From Pseudomonadota bacterium (GTDB lineage: Bacteria; Myxococcota; UBA9042; PHBI01): a stretch of DNA of 32,360 nt. The stretch covers positions 1 to 32,360 of the forward strand of contig SXIE01000188.1 of assembly GCA_005772945.1 (NCBI GenBank), given 5' to 3'. The translations under genes were made by a program, and so were the position numbers. Position 1 is the stretch's first letter. The number at the start of each line of letters is the position of its first letter. The notes beneath the pieces are model-generated. The model did no database searches. It saw nothing but the letters and a program-made list of their open reading frames with translations, and was not told the origin of the DNA. This document shows, one piece after another, positions 25,366 through 32,310 of the stretch.

Positions 25366-26391
25366 ATGGTCGCTCCCCGGTTTCGCCTCCTTGGTTTCGT
25401 GGTCGTCGTCGCCGCCGTCGTCGTCGTCCTCGTGGGCGTGAGGGGTCCCGCGCAAGCGGAGCCTCCGCGTTGCAAGCCGCCGCGCATCCTTCATAAGGAC
25501 GAGTGCCTCTACCCGGAGGACGTCGAGAAGCTCGCGGCCGCCGCGCGCGCGAAGCGTCCCAAGGCCGCCCAGCGCACGCCCGCGAACCAACCGACCACGC
25601 CGTTGCCGCCCGAGCCCACCCCGCCTGGGGGGCCGCAGCTCGCGTCGGCCGCCCAGCTCGCAGCGCTCGGGTTGCGCTGGGTCGACTTCGCGTCGGGCAC
25701 GTTTCCGATGGGCTCGGACTACGGCGATCCCGACGAGCGTCCGGTCCGCACCGTCAAGACCCGCACCTACCGCCTGGCCGCCACCGAGGTGACCGTCGCC
25801 GCCTACCGCGCCTGCGCGGACGCCGGCTGGTGCGAGCCCGACAACGTCGACGGCGAGCAGTGGCTCGACCACGCCTTCGACGCGTCGCGCTTCTGCAACT
25901 ACACGCAGCCCGAGCGCGGCTCGCACCCGATGAACTGCGTCAATTGGTGGCAGGCGGAGCAGTTCTGCGCCTGGATCGGCGGGCGGCTGCCGACCGAAGC
26001 CGAATGGGAGCGCGCCGCGACGGCCGGGTCGCGCATGTACCCCTGGGGCGATCAGCCGGCGACCTGCACGTACGCGGCGATGAACAATGGGGTCGACGGC
26101 TGCGGGGCGGCGATGACGGCGCCGGTCTGCGAGCGCCCGCCCGGGCGGACACCCGACGGGATCTGCGATCTCGCGGGCAACGTCTGGGAGTGGGTCAGCG
26201 ACTGGTACGGTGCCGGCCACTACGCCGAGAACGTCGCGGACGACCCGCAAGGGCCGGCCTTCGGGAGCGCGCGCGTCAGGCGCGGGGGGAGCTTCCGCGA
26301 CCAGCCGGGCGATCTGCGAGGGACCAACCGCTGGTATCTCGGCAGCGTCTACCGCAGCGCCCAGACGGGCTTCCGCTGCGCCTCCGACTAA
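25366..26391 (+). CDS. SUMF1/FGE-like domain protein, secreted or membrane-anchored
   Basis: A 341-residue protein. The N-terminus is a long Val-rich hydrophobic segment (about residues 8-27) ending AQA-E, a signal peptide or anchor. A Cys-containing segment and a Pro-rich linker follow. Residues about 100-341 form a sulfatase-modifying-factor domain: GTFPMGS, TEVTVAAYRACADAG, NCVNWWQAEQFC, RLPTEAEWERAA, MYPWGD, GNVWEWVSDWY, RRGGSF and TGFRCAS. The cysteine pair that makes formylglycine in true FGE is absent after RRGGSF, so catalysis of that reaction is unlikely; related domains bind ligands or perform other oxidations. It resembles the outer domain of the kinase encoded at 18178-20265. Start at ATG 25366; no other good start. 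Confidence 0.85.
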   Translation: MVAPRFRLLGFVVVVAAVVVVLVGVRGPAQAEPPRCKPPRILHKDECLYPEDVEKLAAAARAKRPKAAQRTPANQPTTPLPPEPTPPGGPQLASAAQLAALGLRWVDFASGTFPMGSDYGDPDERPVRTVKTRTYRLAATEVTVAAYRACADAGWCEPDNVDGEQWLDHAFDASRFCNYTQPERGSHPMNCVNWWQAEQFCAWIGGRLPTEAEWERAATAGSRMYPWGDQPATCTYAAMNNGVDGCGAAMTAPVCERPPGRTPDGICDLAGNVWEWVSDWYGAGHYAENVADDPQGPAFGSARVRRGGSFRDQPGDLRGTNRWYLGSVYRSAQTGFRCASD

Positions 26392-26410
26392 TCAGGGGCG
26401 CGTCGCAGCG

Positions 26411-26668
26411 CTACTTGCTGCAAACGTGGGCAGCGAGCTTGGCGCGCAGCGCTGCCGGATCGGGGGCATGTTCGACGACCGCGTTCAGCAGCATCGTGGT
26501 CTGCGTCACGTCGTCCATGGCCTTCGTGTCGTCCGGTGCGGCCTTGGCGACCGCCACGTGCTTCTCGAGGTTGCACTTGTGTACCTTCGCGTTCTCGAAG
26601 GTCTCGTCCTTGCCGCAGGCGCTGCCGAGCAGCAGTGCGGCGCCGATCGCCCACCCGATTTTTTGCAT
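26411..26668 (-). CDS. Small lipoprotein
   Basis: An 85-residue protein starting at ATG 26668. The frame extends further upstream, but this Met begins a good signal peptide: MQKIGW, hydrophobic core, then GSAC-GKDE, so the lipid-modified residue would be Cys18. The mature part has about 67 residues, helical, with two more cysteines (HKCNLE and HVCSK) that could form one disulfide linking its ends. The family is unknown. It converges with the SUMF1-like gene, leaving 19 bases. Upstream, 26669-26823 has no recognised feature apart from a T-run at about 26758-26763. Confidence 0.65.
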   Translation of the reverse strand: MQKIGWAIGAALLLGSACGKDETFENAKVHKCNLEKHVAVAKAAPDDTKAMDDVTQTTMLLNAVVEHAPDPAALRAKLAAHVCSK

Positions 26669-26823
26669 GGCGCGAGTGTAGGACCAGCTCTTGACCCGGC
26701 ACAAGCCCTCTGCGGTGGGCGAATTGGCACGCAGCGGACGGCCGCGCGGCGAGCCGGTTTTTTCGTGCAAGCGCGTACGCGCACGGTGCGCGGCGGCGCA
26801 GAACGAGGGCGCCCGTCCGCCGT

Positions 26824-26991
26824 GTCTGGAATCCCCGATCAGCCGCGTGGCGCCGTGCCGGCCTTCGACACGCGAACGCGCGCCCGGCTGAAGTCCGCCG
26901 CCCCGCTCAGCGCGTCGAACTCCGCGTCGTTCGTGAGGTCGTTCGTGAGGTCGTTCGTGAGGTCGTTCAGGCTCGCGCTGGCATGCGCGGT
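26824..26991 (-). pseudogene. Duplicated 3' end of the molybdopterin oxidoreductase gene
   Basis: This 168-base stretch copies the last 42 codons plus stop and 15 bases of trailer of the oxidoreductase gene (28525-28668). Apart from 24 extra bases, I count six mismatches in 144 aligned positions. The copy stays in frame to the same stop (26839-26841), but homology ends abruptly near 26991, and nothing upstream supplies a start. The extra bases are two additional copies of a 12-base unit. It lies beyond a 1.5 kb segment from the intact gene and is read here as a broken gene end, not an expressed gene. Confidence 0.85.
26933..26968 (+). repeat. Three tandem 12-base units
   Basis: The 12-mer GTGAGGTCGTTC occurs three times in a row (26933, 26945, 26957). 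The intact oxidoreductase gene has it once (28634-28645). On the minus strand it codes a four-residue unit rich in Asn, Asp, Leu and Thr. This is replication slippage in the decayed copy, or contraction in the intact one. Confidence 0.9.
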
Positions 26992-27019
26992 CCAGACGGA
27001 CCGCGGCCTCGGGGCGCGG

Positions 27020-27475
27020 CTAGAGGACGTGGCCGGTGCCGGTGGTGACGCAGACGCCGACGGTCGACCCGGCCGCGATCTCGCACTCGCCCACGCACGT
27101 CGCGAAGGAGCTGCACAGGGCACCGGTCTCACGCGGCGGGGCGCGGGTTGCGGCGTTCGTGGTCGGGGTGCAGACGCCGACGCACTCGGCGAGGGCGCCA
27201 TCGAGATCGCTGCAGTCGACGACGCAGGCCAGCTGGGCCGCGCTCAGCGAGGCGAGCGAGGACCGGCAGGCGCCGAGGCCGCCCGAGACGCCGCCATTGG
27301 CCGGATTGCAGAGCCGCGCTTCGATCGAGGTCCGACTCGCGCTGGCGCTGACCGTGCCGCTGAGCGCGCGCACGGACTCGACCGGGGCCGCTCCGGCCTC
27401 GCTGTGAACGTCCATGCACCCGGCCATCCACAACCCCGCGACCACCATCGGCGCCAACCAAGCAACTGACTTCAT
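27020..27475 (-). CDS. Cys-rich lipoprotein of unknown function
   Basis: A 151-residue protein; ATG 27475 has GGAGG a few bases upstream on the minus strand (27485-27489 region). The signal peptide ends in lipobox MAGC (about Cys20). The mature part is Ser/Ala rich and then Cys-rich: RLCNPAN, LGACRSS, ACVVDCSD, ECVGVC, ALCSSFATCVGECE and VGVCV. The C-x3-C spacing and phrase ATCVGEC are common in short myxobacterial surface proteins. The function is unknown. It lies inside the segment bracketed by the duplicated oxidoreductase ends, with its 3' end only 28 bases from the decayed copy. The 293 bases upstream (27476-27768) show no gene or clear element to me. Confidence 0.68.
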   Translation of the reverse strand: MKSVAWLAPMVVAGLWMAGCMDVHSEAGAAPVESVRALSGTVSASASRTSIEARLCNPANGGVSGGLGACRSSLASLSAAQLACVVDCSDLDGALAECVGVCTPTTNAATRAPPRETGALCSSFATCVGECEIAAGSTVGVCVTTGTGHVL

Positions 27476-27768
27476 CGTTCATCCTCCAGCTAGTGATGGC
27501 GGCGCTCGTCATGCTCGACGGTGGGTTCACTTGACCCCAGGGGACGCTGCCGGCGCGACGTAACGCATGAAGGATGCCGCGCCTTGCGACGCGCCGCGAC
27601 GGTCGACGCGCGCGCCCGGAGATCGCGCCAGTGGCCCGTCCGGCGCTAACTTGGGCCTCACGACCGAGGCCCGTCACGGCCACCTCCGGTGGGGACGCCA
27701 GACCCCCTGCAACCGGCTTGGACGCGGGCACCATCCAAGCGCGCGTGATTCCCTGGATGCCCAGCGGT

Positions 27769-27975
27769 TCAGCGGCTAGCGCCTGCACGGGGTTTCACGT
27801 CGCGGCGGAGCAGGAGACAGAGGCGCGTGAGCTCGGCCCACTCGCGCAAGCGCGCCGAGACTGCGTCGGGGGCCATCGACACGGCCTGCGGCCCCGGCCT
27901 CCCGGCGAGCGCACGACTCGCATCGGAGAGCGCGCGCAGCCGGTCCGTCAACGCCTCAGGGCTCATCGTCACCAT
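27769..27975 (-). CDS. Small helical protein downstream of nucleotidyltransferase
   Basis: A 68-residue protein starting at ATG 27975, or three codons later at ATG 27966; both lie at or near the end of the nucleotidyltransferase gene and the first overlaps its stop by 20 bases. It is Ala/Arg/Leu rich, predicted helical (SPEALTDRLRALSDAS, SARLREWAELTRLCLLLR) with a basic C-terminus. I do not recognise a family. Overlap with the nucleotidyltransferase gene suggests a functional pair, perhaps with toxin-antitoxin logic, but that is inference. The small size and high-GC bias leave some chance it is not a real gene. Confidence 0.5.
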   Translation of the reverse strand: MVTMSPEALTDRLRALSDASRALAGRPGPQAVSMAPDAVSARLREWAELTRLCLLLRRDVKPRAGASR

Positions 27976-28423
27976 GGTGGGCCTCCGCGAGCCGTTGCAG
28001 ATCCCAGAGGTCTTGCGGCCGGCCGGCCGCAAGCTTCAAAGTCGTCAGCCCCGCGCGACTGACGACGCTCAGCTCGCCATCGAGGAAGTCGGCGCGCATG
28101 CGGGTCGACCAGGGGCCCGCCAGCGTCTCGTCCGCATGGACGAGGTCTAGGACCAGGGGATGTCCGTCGACGAGCTTGGAGACCCGCGTGATCGAGACGC
28201 CGCTCGCGGAGAACTTCATCGGCTGCGCCACGAAGATGAAGCCGCAGCGACGAGCCGCCACCAGGACCTGGGCAAGTGCCTCGGGCGGCACCAGCAGGTC
28301 GATGTCTTTGGTGGCGCGCGGAGCTCCATGAATCGCGACCGCCAGAGCGCCGCAGATCGCATATGGGAGCTGCGCGCCTTCGAGTTCGCGAAGCAGCGTC
28401 TTCAGCTCATCATAGAGGTCCAT
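27956..28423 (-). CDS. Nucleotidyltransferase-fold protein (MNT/AbiEii-like)
   Basis: A 155-residue protein. Residues 21-45 carry the nucleotidyltransferase signature: ICGALAVAIHG, then R36-x-T38-K-D40-x-D42, with D40/D42 as the metal-binding pair. The rest (LAQVLVAARRCGF, LDLVHAD, RAGLTTLKLAAGRPQDLWDL) fits the short AbiEii/DUF6036-like proteins that carry the Asp pair and a helical C-terminus. Such proteins occur in toxin-antitoxin and phage-defence modules, where they nucleotidylate a partner or tRNA. The ATG at 28423 lies inside the last codons of a truncated upstream frame (28402-28524), and the small protein gene overlaps its end. Which of these is the partner is not shown. Confidence 0.78.
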   Translation of the reverse strand: MDLYDELKTLLRELEGAQLPYAICGALAVAIHGAPRATKDIDLLVPPEALAQVLVAARRCGFIFVAQPMKFSASGVSITRVSKLVDGHPLVLDLVHADETLAGPWSTRMRADFLDGELSVVSRAGLTTLKLAAGRPQDLWDLQRLAEAHHGDDEP

Positions 28424-28524
28424 TCGCGGCGAGCGTGCCAGATCAGCGGGCGTCTGTCATCGAAGGTGACCAGCATGACCGCGAACGGGATCGACCGGCT
28501 CTCGTAGAGCGCCGCCAGGCACGG
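28402..28524 (-). pseudogene. Truncated frame upstream of the nucleotidyltransferase gene
   Basis: About 41 codons are open on the minus strand and end at TGA 28404-28402, overlapping the nucleotidyltransferase start by 22 bases, a spacing typical of coupled genes. The protein-like stretch reads ALYESRSIPFAVMLVTF and then PLIWHARREW, which looks like genuine coding sequence. It has no start; the frame runs straight into the border of the duplicated oxidoreductase end at 28525. I read it as the 3' remnant of a gene that was the first in the module, cut by the insertion event. The family is not recognised. Confidence 0.5.
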
Positions 28525-28668
28525 GTCTGAAATCCCCGATCAGCCGCGTGGCGCCGCGCCGGCCTTCGACACGCGAACGCGCGCCCGGCTGAAGCCCGCC
28601 GCCCCGCTCAGCGCGTCGAGCTCGGCGTCGTTCGTGAGGTCGTTCAGGCTCGCGCCGGCATGCGCGGT
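28525..28668 (-). repeat. Direct repeat, intact copy of the oxidoreductase 3' end
   Basis: This is the intact-gene copy of the repeat whose other copy lies at 26824-26991, same orientation, about 96% identical outside the 24-base length difference. The two copies bracket 26992-28524, which holds the Cys-rich lipoprotein, the nucleotidyltransferase and its small partner. Confidence 0.85.
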
Positions 28669-30870
28669 GGCGACCGCGAGCCGAGTGCCGGGCCGATCGT
28701 GGCCCCAGCCATGGGGAAGGCTGACCACGCCCGGCATCATCGCGTCCGAGACCTCGAGGGGCACGTGGATCGCGCCCACGGCGGAGCGGACCTCCACGCG
28801 CACGCCGGTCTCCAGGCGGCGTGCGGCCGCGTCGCTCGGGTGCATGAGGAGGGTGCAGCGCTCCTTGCCTTTGACGAGTCGCGGGCTGTTGTGGAGCCAG
28901 GAGTTGTTGCTGCGGAGCTGTCGACGGCCGACGAGCTCGAGCTCATCGGCGGCGTCCGGGCCCGTCGAATCGGAGCCGAGGCGGCGCGCGAGATCCGCTT
29001 CGAGGCGCGCCACGTCCTCCATGAAGAGGCTCGGCGCGAGTGCGATGCGCTTTCGCCGCGTGAACAATCTCTCGGGCAGGCATGGCACGTGCGGTCCGAG
29101 ATCCACACCGTGCATGTGCTGCTTCAGCTTCGCGAGCGACAGCCCCTTCGAGAGCGGATTCCAGCGATCGCCGTGGGGTCCGCTGCGGATGAGCACGTTC
29201 AGCAGGCGTTGCGGCGTCAGTCGCCCTTCGATCCAGCGGCGGATTCCGCTTTCGATCGCCGCCAACACGCGCCCGAGCTTTCGCGCCCGTTTCGCCCGCC
29301 GAACGCGCAGCGCCAGCTCGGCGAGGATCTCCCAGTCGTGGCGCGCGTCCGCGGCGCGCGGAAAGGCGGCCGGTGCGAACTTCGCCGCATTGTGAACGGC
29401 ATACACATAGTAGACGAGGTCGAAGTGCTCGCGCTCGAGCGGCCCGCTCGGCGGCAGGATGAGGTGTGCGTGACGCGTGGTCTCGTTCAGGTACATGTCG
29501 ATGGCGACCGCGTACGCGAGACCCGGGAGCGCGCGCTCGAGGCGGGCGCCGCCCGGGGCGCTCAGCACGGGGTTGCCCGCGACGGTCACGAGGCCGCGGA
29601 TTGGGCCCGCGAAGAGCGCGGAGCGCTGGCCCGCGAAGCCCCTGCTCGCGAAGAGCGCGGAGCGCTGGCCCGCGAAGCCCCTGCTCGCGAAGAGCGCGGA
29701 GCGCTTGCCCGCAATCCCTCCGTTCGCGCCCGGCGTCTCGATCTCCTCGGCGAGCGCCGCCGCGGGCAGCTCGCCGTCGAACTCGGGCAAGCCGCGCACG
29801 CGACTCCGCCAGCGGCCAAAGGCGCCGCGATGGCCCGTGCGTGCCGCGCCCAGCGCGAGATCCACGGCCGGGCGCGAGAACATGGCACCGCCCACGCGGT
29901 CGAGGTTCCCGCTGACCGCGTTGAGCGCCGTCATCAGCCAATGGCAGACGGCACCGAAGGCCTGGGTCGAGACCCCCATCCGGCCGTAGCACACCGCCGA
30001 CGGCGCCGCGGCGAACTCGCGCGCCAGCACGCGGATCTGCTCCGCCGGAATCGCTGTGGCCTCCGCGACGCGCTCAGGCGGGAAGCGCCGCGCGAGCGCC
30101 TCCAGCGCCGGCAGGCCATCCATCCGCGGCGCCAACCGCCCCGGCCGCGCCAGACCCTCGTCGAAGAGTACCGCGAGTATTCCGAGTAGCAGGAACGCGT
30201 CGGTGTTCGGTCGGATGAAGACGTGGCGGTCGACGTGGGCGGCCGTCTCGTGACGGCGCGGATCGACCAGGACGACCGCGCCCCCGCGCCCGCGGATGGC
30301 GGCGATGCGGCCCATCACCCCGGGTGCGGTCATCGCGCTGCCGTTGGACGCGGCGGGGTTCGCGCCGAGGATCAGCAAGAAGTCGGTGCGATCGATGTCG
30401 GGCACCGGGGCGAGAAACCGATTGCCGAACATGGCCCACGAGGTCAGCGAGAGCGGCAGCTCGTCGAGCGACGAGGACGAGAAGCGGTTCCGCGTCCCGA
30501 GCGCCCTGTCGAGTCGCCCGATGACGAGCGCGGTCGCGAAGTCGTGGGCGATGGGATTGCCCGTGTAGAGCGCGACCGCGTCGGGGCCGTGTGTCGCCTG
30601 GAGCTCGGCGATGCGCCCGGCGGCCTCGTCGAGCGCCTCGTCCCAGCCGATCTCCTCCCAGCCACTTGCAGTTCGGCGCAAGGGTCGTCGCAGGCGATCC
30701 GGATCCTCCTGGAGATCCGCGAGCGCCACCGCCTTCGGACAGATGTGTCCGCGGCTAAAGGGGTCGTCGGGGTCGCCGCGGATCGCGAGCACCGTCGTGC
30801 CTTCGAGCTCGACCGTGATGCCGCACACGGCCTCGCACAGGTTGCACGTTCGATGGTGGAGGCGCGGCAT
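28540..30870 (-). CDS. Molybdopterin oxidoreductase (DMSO reductase family)
   Basis: A 776-residue protein starting at ATG 30870; the open frame upstream overlaps another gene and is not used. The N-terminal [4Fe-4S] site is C9-x2-C12-x3-C16-x27-C44 (CNLCEAVC...GHICPK). The catalytic core follows: GWDEALDEAAGRI, ALYTGNPIAHDF, LLILGANPAASNG, VLVDPRRHETA, ISP-like CYGRMGVSTQ, VAGNPVLSAPGG, YLNETTRHAHLILPP, and the C-terminal cofactor cap (SNNSWLHNSPRLV, MHPSDAA, VSLPHGWGH). The SSSLDELP region near residue 180 is where the molybdenum ligand usually sits. No Tat signal is seen, so it is probably cytoplasmic. Substrate unknown. A 13-residue tandem repeat is inserted at about residues 387-421. Confidence 0.9.
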   Translation of the reverse strand: MPRLHHRTCNLCEAVCGITVELEGTTVLAIRGDPDDPFSRGHICPKAVALADLQEDPDRLRRPLRRTASGWEEIGWDEALDEAAGRIAELQATHGPDAVALYTGNPIAHDFATALVIGRLDRALGTRNRFSSSSLDELPLSLTSWAMFGNRFLAPVPDIDRTDFLLILGANPAASNGSAMTAPGVMGRIAAIRGRGGAVVLVDPRRHETAAHVDRHVFIRPNTDAFLLLGILAVLFDEGLARPGRLAPRMDGLPALEALARRFPPERVAEATAIPAEQIRVLAREFAAAPSAVCYGRMGVSTQAFGAVCHWLMTALNAVSGNLDRVGGAMFSRPAVDLALGAARTGHRGAFGRWRSRVRGLPEFDGELPAAALAEEIETPGANGGIAGKRSALFASRGFAGQRSALFASRGFAGQRSALFAGPIRGLVTVAGNPVLSAPGGARLERALPGLAYAVAIDMYLNETTRHAHLILPPSGPLEREHFDLVYYVYAVHNAAKFAPAAFPRAADARHDWEILAELALRVRRAKRARKLGRVLAAIESGIRRWIEGRLTPQRLLNVLIRSGPHGDRWNPLSKGLSLAKLKQHMHGVDLGPHVPCLPERLFTRRKRIALAPSLFMEDVARLEADLARRLGSDSTGPDAADELELVGRRQLRSNNSWLHNSPRLVKGKERCTLLMHPSDAAARRLETGVRVEVRSAVGAIHVPLEVSDAMMPGVVSLPHGWGHDRPGTRLAVATAHAGASLNDLTNDAELDALSGAAGFSRARVRVSKAGAAPRG
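29608..29713 (-). repeat. 39-base tandem repeat within the oxidoreductase gene
   Basis: Two identical 39-base units (29608-29646, 29647-29685) and a partial third (29686 to about 29713) code a 13-residue repeat containing RSALFA and GFAGQ. It sits just before the conserved VTVAGNPVLS strand. In the homologues I recall there is no such insertion at this place. The exact identity of the units points to recent expansion. Confidence 0.88.
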
Positions 30871-30923
30871 GCGCTTGCCGATACCACGGGGAGCGCGCAC
30901 GCGCTCGCTCGCTCGGAACGCAC

Positions 30924-32219
30924 CTACTCGACCAGGCAGTCGACGGTCCAGGTGCTCTTGCCGGGTCCTGCAAACGCCTCCGCGATCGCCTTGCCGATAG
31001 GCAGGTACCGCGGCGTGGCCCCGTTCCGCCCGGTCAGATCGATCAAGAAGAGGCGTGAGAAGATCACCGTCGGTCCGCCACCCTGATTCACCGAGCACGA
31101 CGTGCTCACGAGCAGGTGCTGGTCGTCCCCGCAGAACGTCGGGTAGTTGAAGCTCGCGCCGCCGCACTGCGCGAACGCTGCGTCGACCGCGCTCAGCGCC
31201 GCGGGTGTCGCGTCCGGGACGTACAGGCTCACCGGGCCGAGTGCGCCGTTCGCATAGTCGCTTCGCAGCAGGCCGCCCGCGCTCACGTTGTCGCACAACG
31301 TGAGGTCGCTCGCGCCGCCGAACGTGCAGTGGCCCGAGCGCTCCGTGTACGTCGCGGTCTGCCCGGTTCCCAGGTCATAGACGGTGCCGGTCGCGGTGCC
31401 GCTGCTCGTGTCGTGGAACACGACCGCCGTCCCGAGCGGCGACACACTCGGGTCCTGCTGCCCCTCGCTGCCCGTCAGCGGCGTCCCCGATCCCCAGGCA
31501 GGGCTCCCGTTCACCAACGGCACCTTCATGATGATGCCCTTCGCGGTCGTCACGTACAGCGCGAAGTCCCCGCGCGGGCTCACGGTCGGCCACGCCGCGT
31601 GGGTCAGCACGGTGCTGGTCGCGCCGGTGCCGACGTCGACGGCGCCGACATCCTTGTCGGTCGGTGACTTCAGGATCGTGAAGTAGACCTCGGCGCCGCT
31701 TGGGTTCCAGGCCGGGTAGGATTCGCTCTGCGTCGTGTCGGTGAGCTGCGCGACGTCGCTGATCGCGCCGGTGTCCAAATCGATCGTCGCGCGGAAGAGG
31801 TTGCAGTGATCCTCGGCGCCGTGGTCCGCGCAGCCTTCGTCGTTGTCGAGGTCGCCGGCGAAGACGAGCTTGGCGCGGCGGGCCCCAGCCGCGTCGGCGT
31901 CGGAAACCTCGAGGGCCGTGTCGGCGCCGGTCGGCTGCGCGGTCGTTTCGGTCGCCGCGACGGTGGTGTCGAGAGGAGGGGCGGCGCTGTCGGCGCCCAG
32001 CGGCGCGGTGTCCGGCGACGCGGTATCGGGTGGACTGCTGGCAGTGTCGCCGCCCTGCGACGCGGAATCGGGTGGACTGCTGGCAGTGTCGCCGCCCTGC
32101 GACGCGGAATCGGGTGGACTGCTGGCAGTGTCGCCGATCGCGCCTTCGTCGTCCGAGCTGCACGCCATCAGCGCCCCGGCCGCGACAACCACCCAGAGCC
32201 CGGCAAGTCGTTGTGTCAT
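30924..32219 (-). CDS. TolB-like beta-propeller lipoprotein
   Basis: A 431-residue protein starting at ATG 32219, chosen over an in-frame ATG/alternative start 16 codons upstream because it begins the signal peptide (MTQRLAGLW, lipobox LMAC, Cys18 about). A Ser/Asp/Pro/Thr-rich linker of about 90 residues follows, containing a 14-residue repeat. The rest is a WD40/PD40-type propeller: AWNPSGAEVYFTI, PTVSPRGDFALYV, PSVSPLGTAVVFHD, with several later cysteines for disulfides. TolB-like propellers bind proteins at the cell surface or in the periplasm. The gene lies 53 bases upstream of the oxidoreductase gene on the same strand and may be co-transcribed. Its upstream region is partly occupied by an IS630-type element. 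Confidence 0.8.
   Translation of the reverse strand: MTQRLAGLWVVVAAGALMACSSDDEGAIGDTASSPPDSASQGGDTASSPPDSASQGGDTASSPPDTASPDTAPLGADSAAPPLDTTVAATETTAQPTGADTALEVSDADAAGARRAKLVFAGDLDNDEGCADHGAEDHCNLFRATIDLDTGAISDVAQLTDTTQSESYPAWNPSGAEVYFTILKSPTDKDVGAVDVGTGATSTVLTHAAWPTVSPRGDFALYVTTAKGIIMKVPLVNGSPAWGSGTPLTGSEGQQDPSVSPLGTAVVFHDTSSGTATGTVYDLGTGQTATYTERSGHCTFGGASDLTLCDNVSAGGLLRSDYANGALGPVSLYVPDATPAALSAVDAAFAQCGGASFNYPTFCGDDQHLLVSTSCSVNQGGGPTVIFSRLFLIDLTGRNGATPRYLPIGKAIAEAFAGPGKSTWTVDCLVE
32029..32136 (-). repeat. 42-base tandem repeat in the lipoprotein linker
   Basis: Two near-identical 42-base units (32029-32070, 32071-32112) and a partial third (32113 to about 32136) code the 14-residue linker unit with GDTASSPPDSAS. 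This lengthens the spacer between the lipid anchor and the propeller. Confidence 0.88.
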
Positions 32220-32310
32220 GATCTCACAGCGCCGCTCGGGATCACGGAGCGGAAACTCGACTTGCACCTGAACGTGTGATCCAAGGAGGTCTGCCGGGTC
32301 AGGAGGCCGT

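Noticed and set aside
26730..26766. A possible intrinsic terminator with a T-run at about 26758-26763
   Set aside because: Only a 3-4 base pair stem can be drawn before the T-run, and it is about 370 bases from the nearest plus-strand stop.
27129..27788. A 219-codon minus-strand frame through the gap upstream of the Cys-rich lipoprotein
   Set aside because: It overlaps the lipoprotein gene out of frame, and its part in the gap has no recognised family. The gap 27476-27768 is left as unassigned.
32220..32267. Longer N-terminus for the propeller lipoprotein
   Set aside because: The extra 16 residues are charged and would put the signal peptide inside the protein; the ATG at 32219 gives a normal lipoprotein signal.
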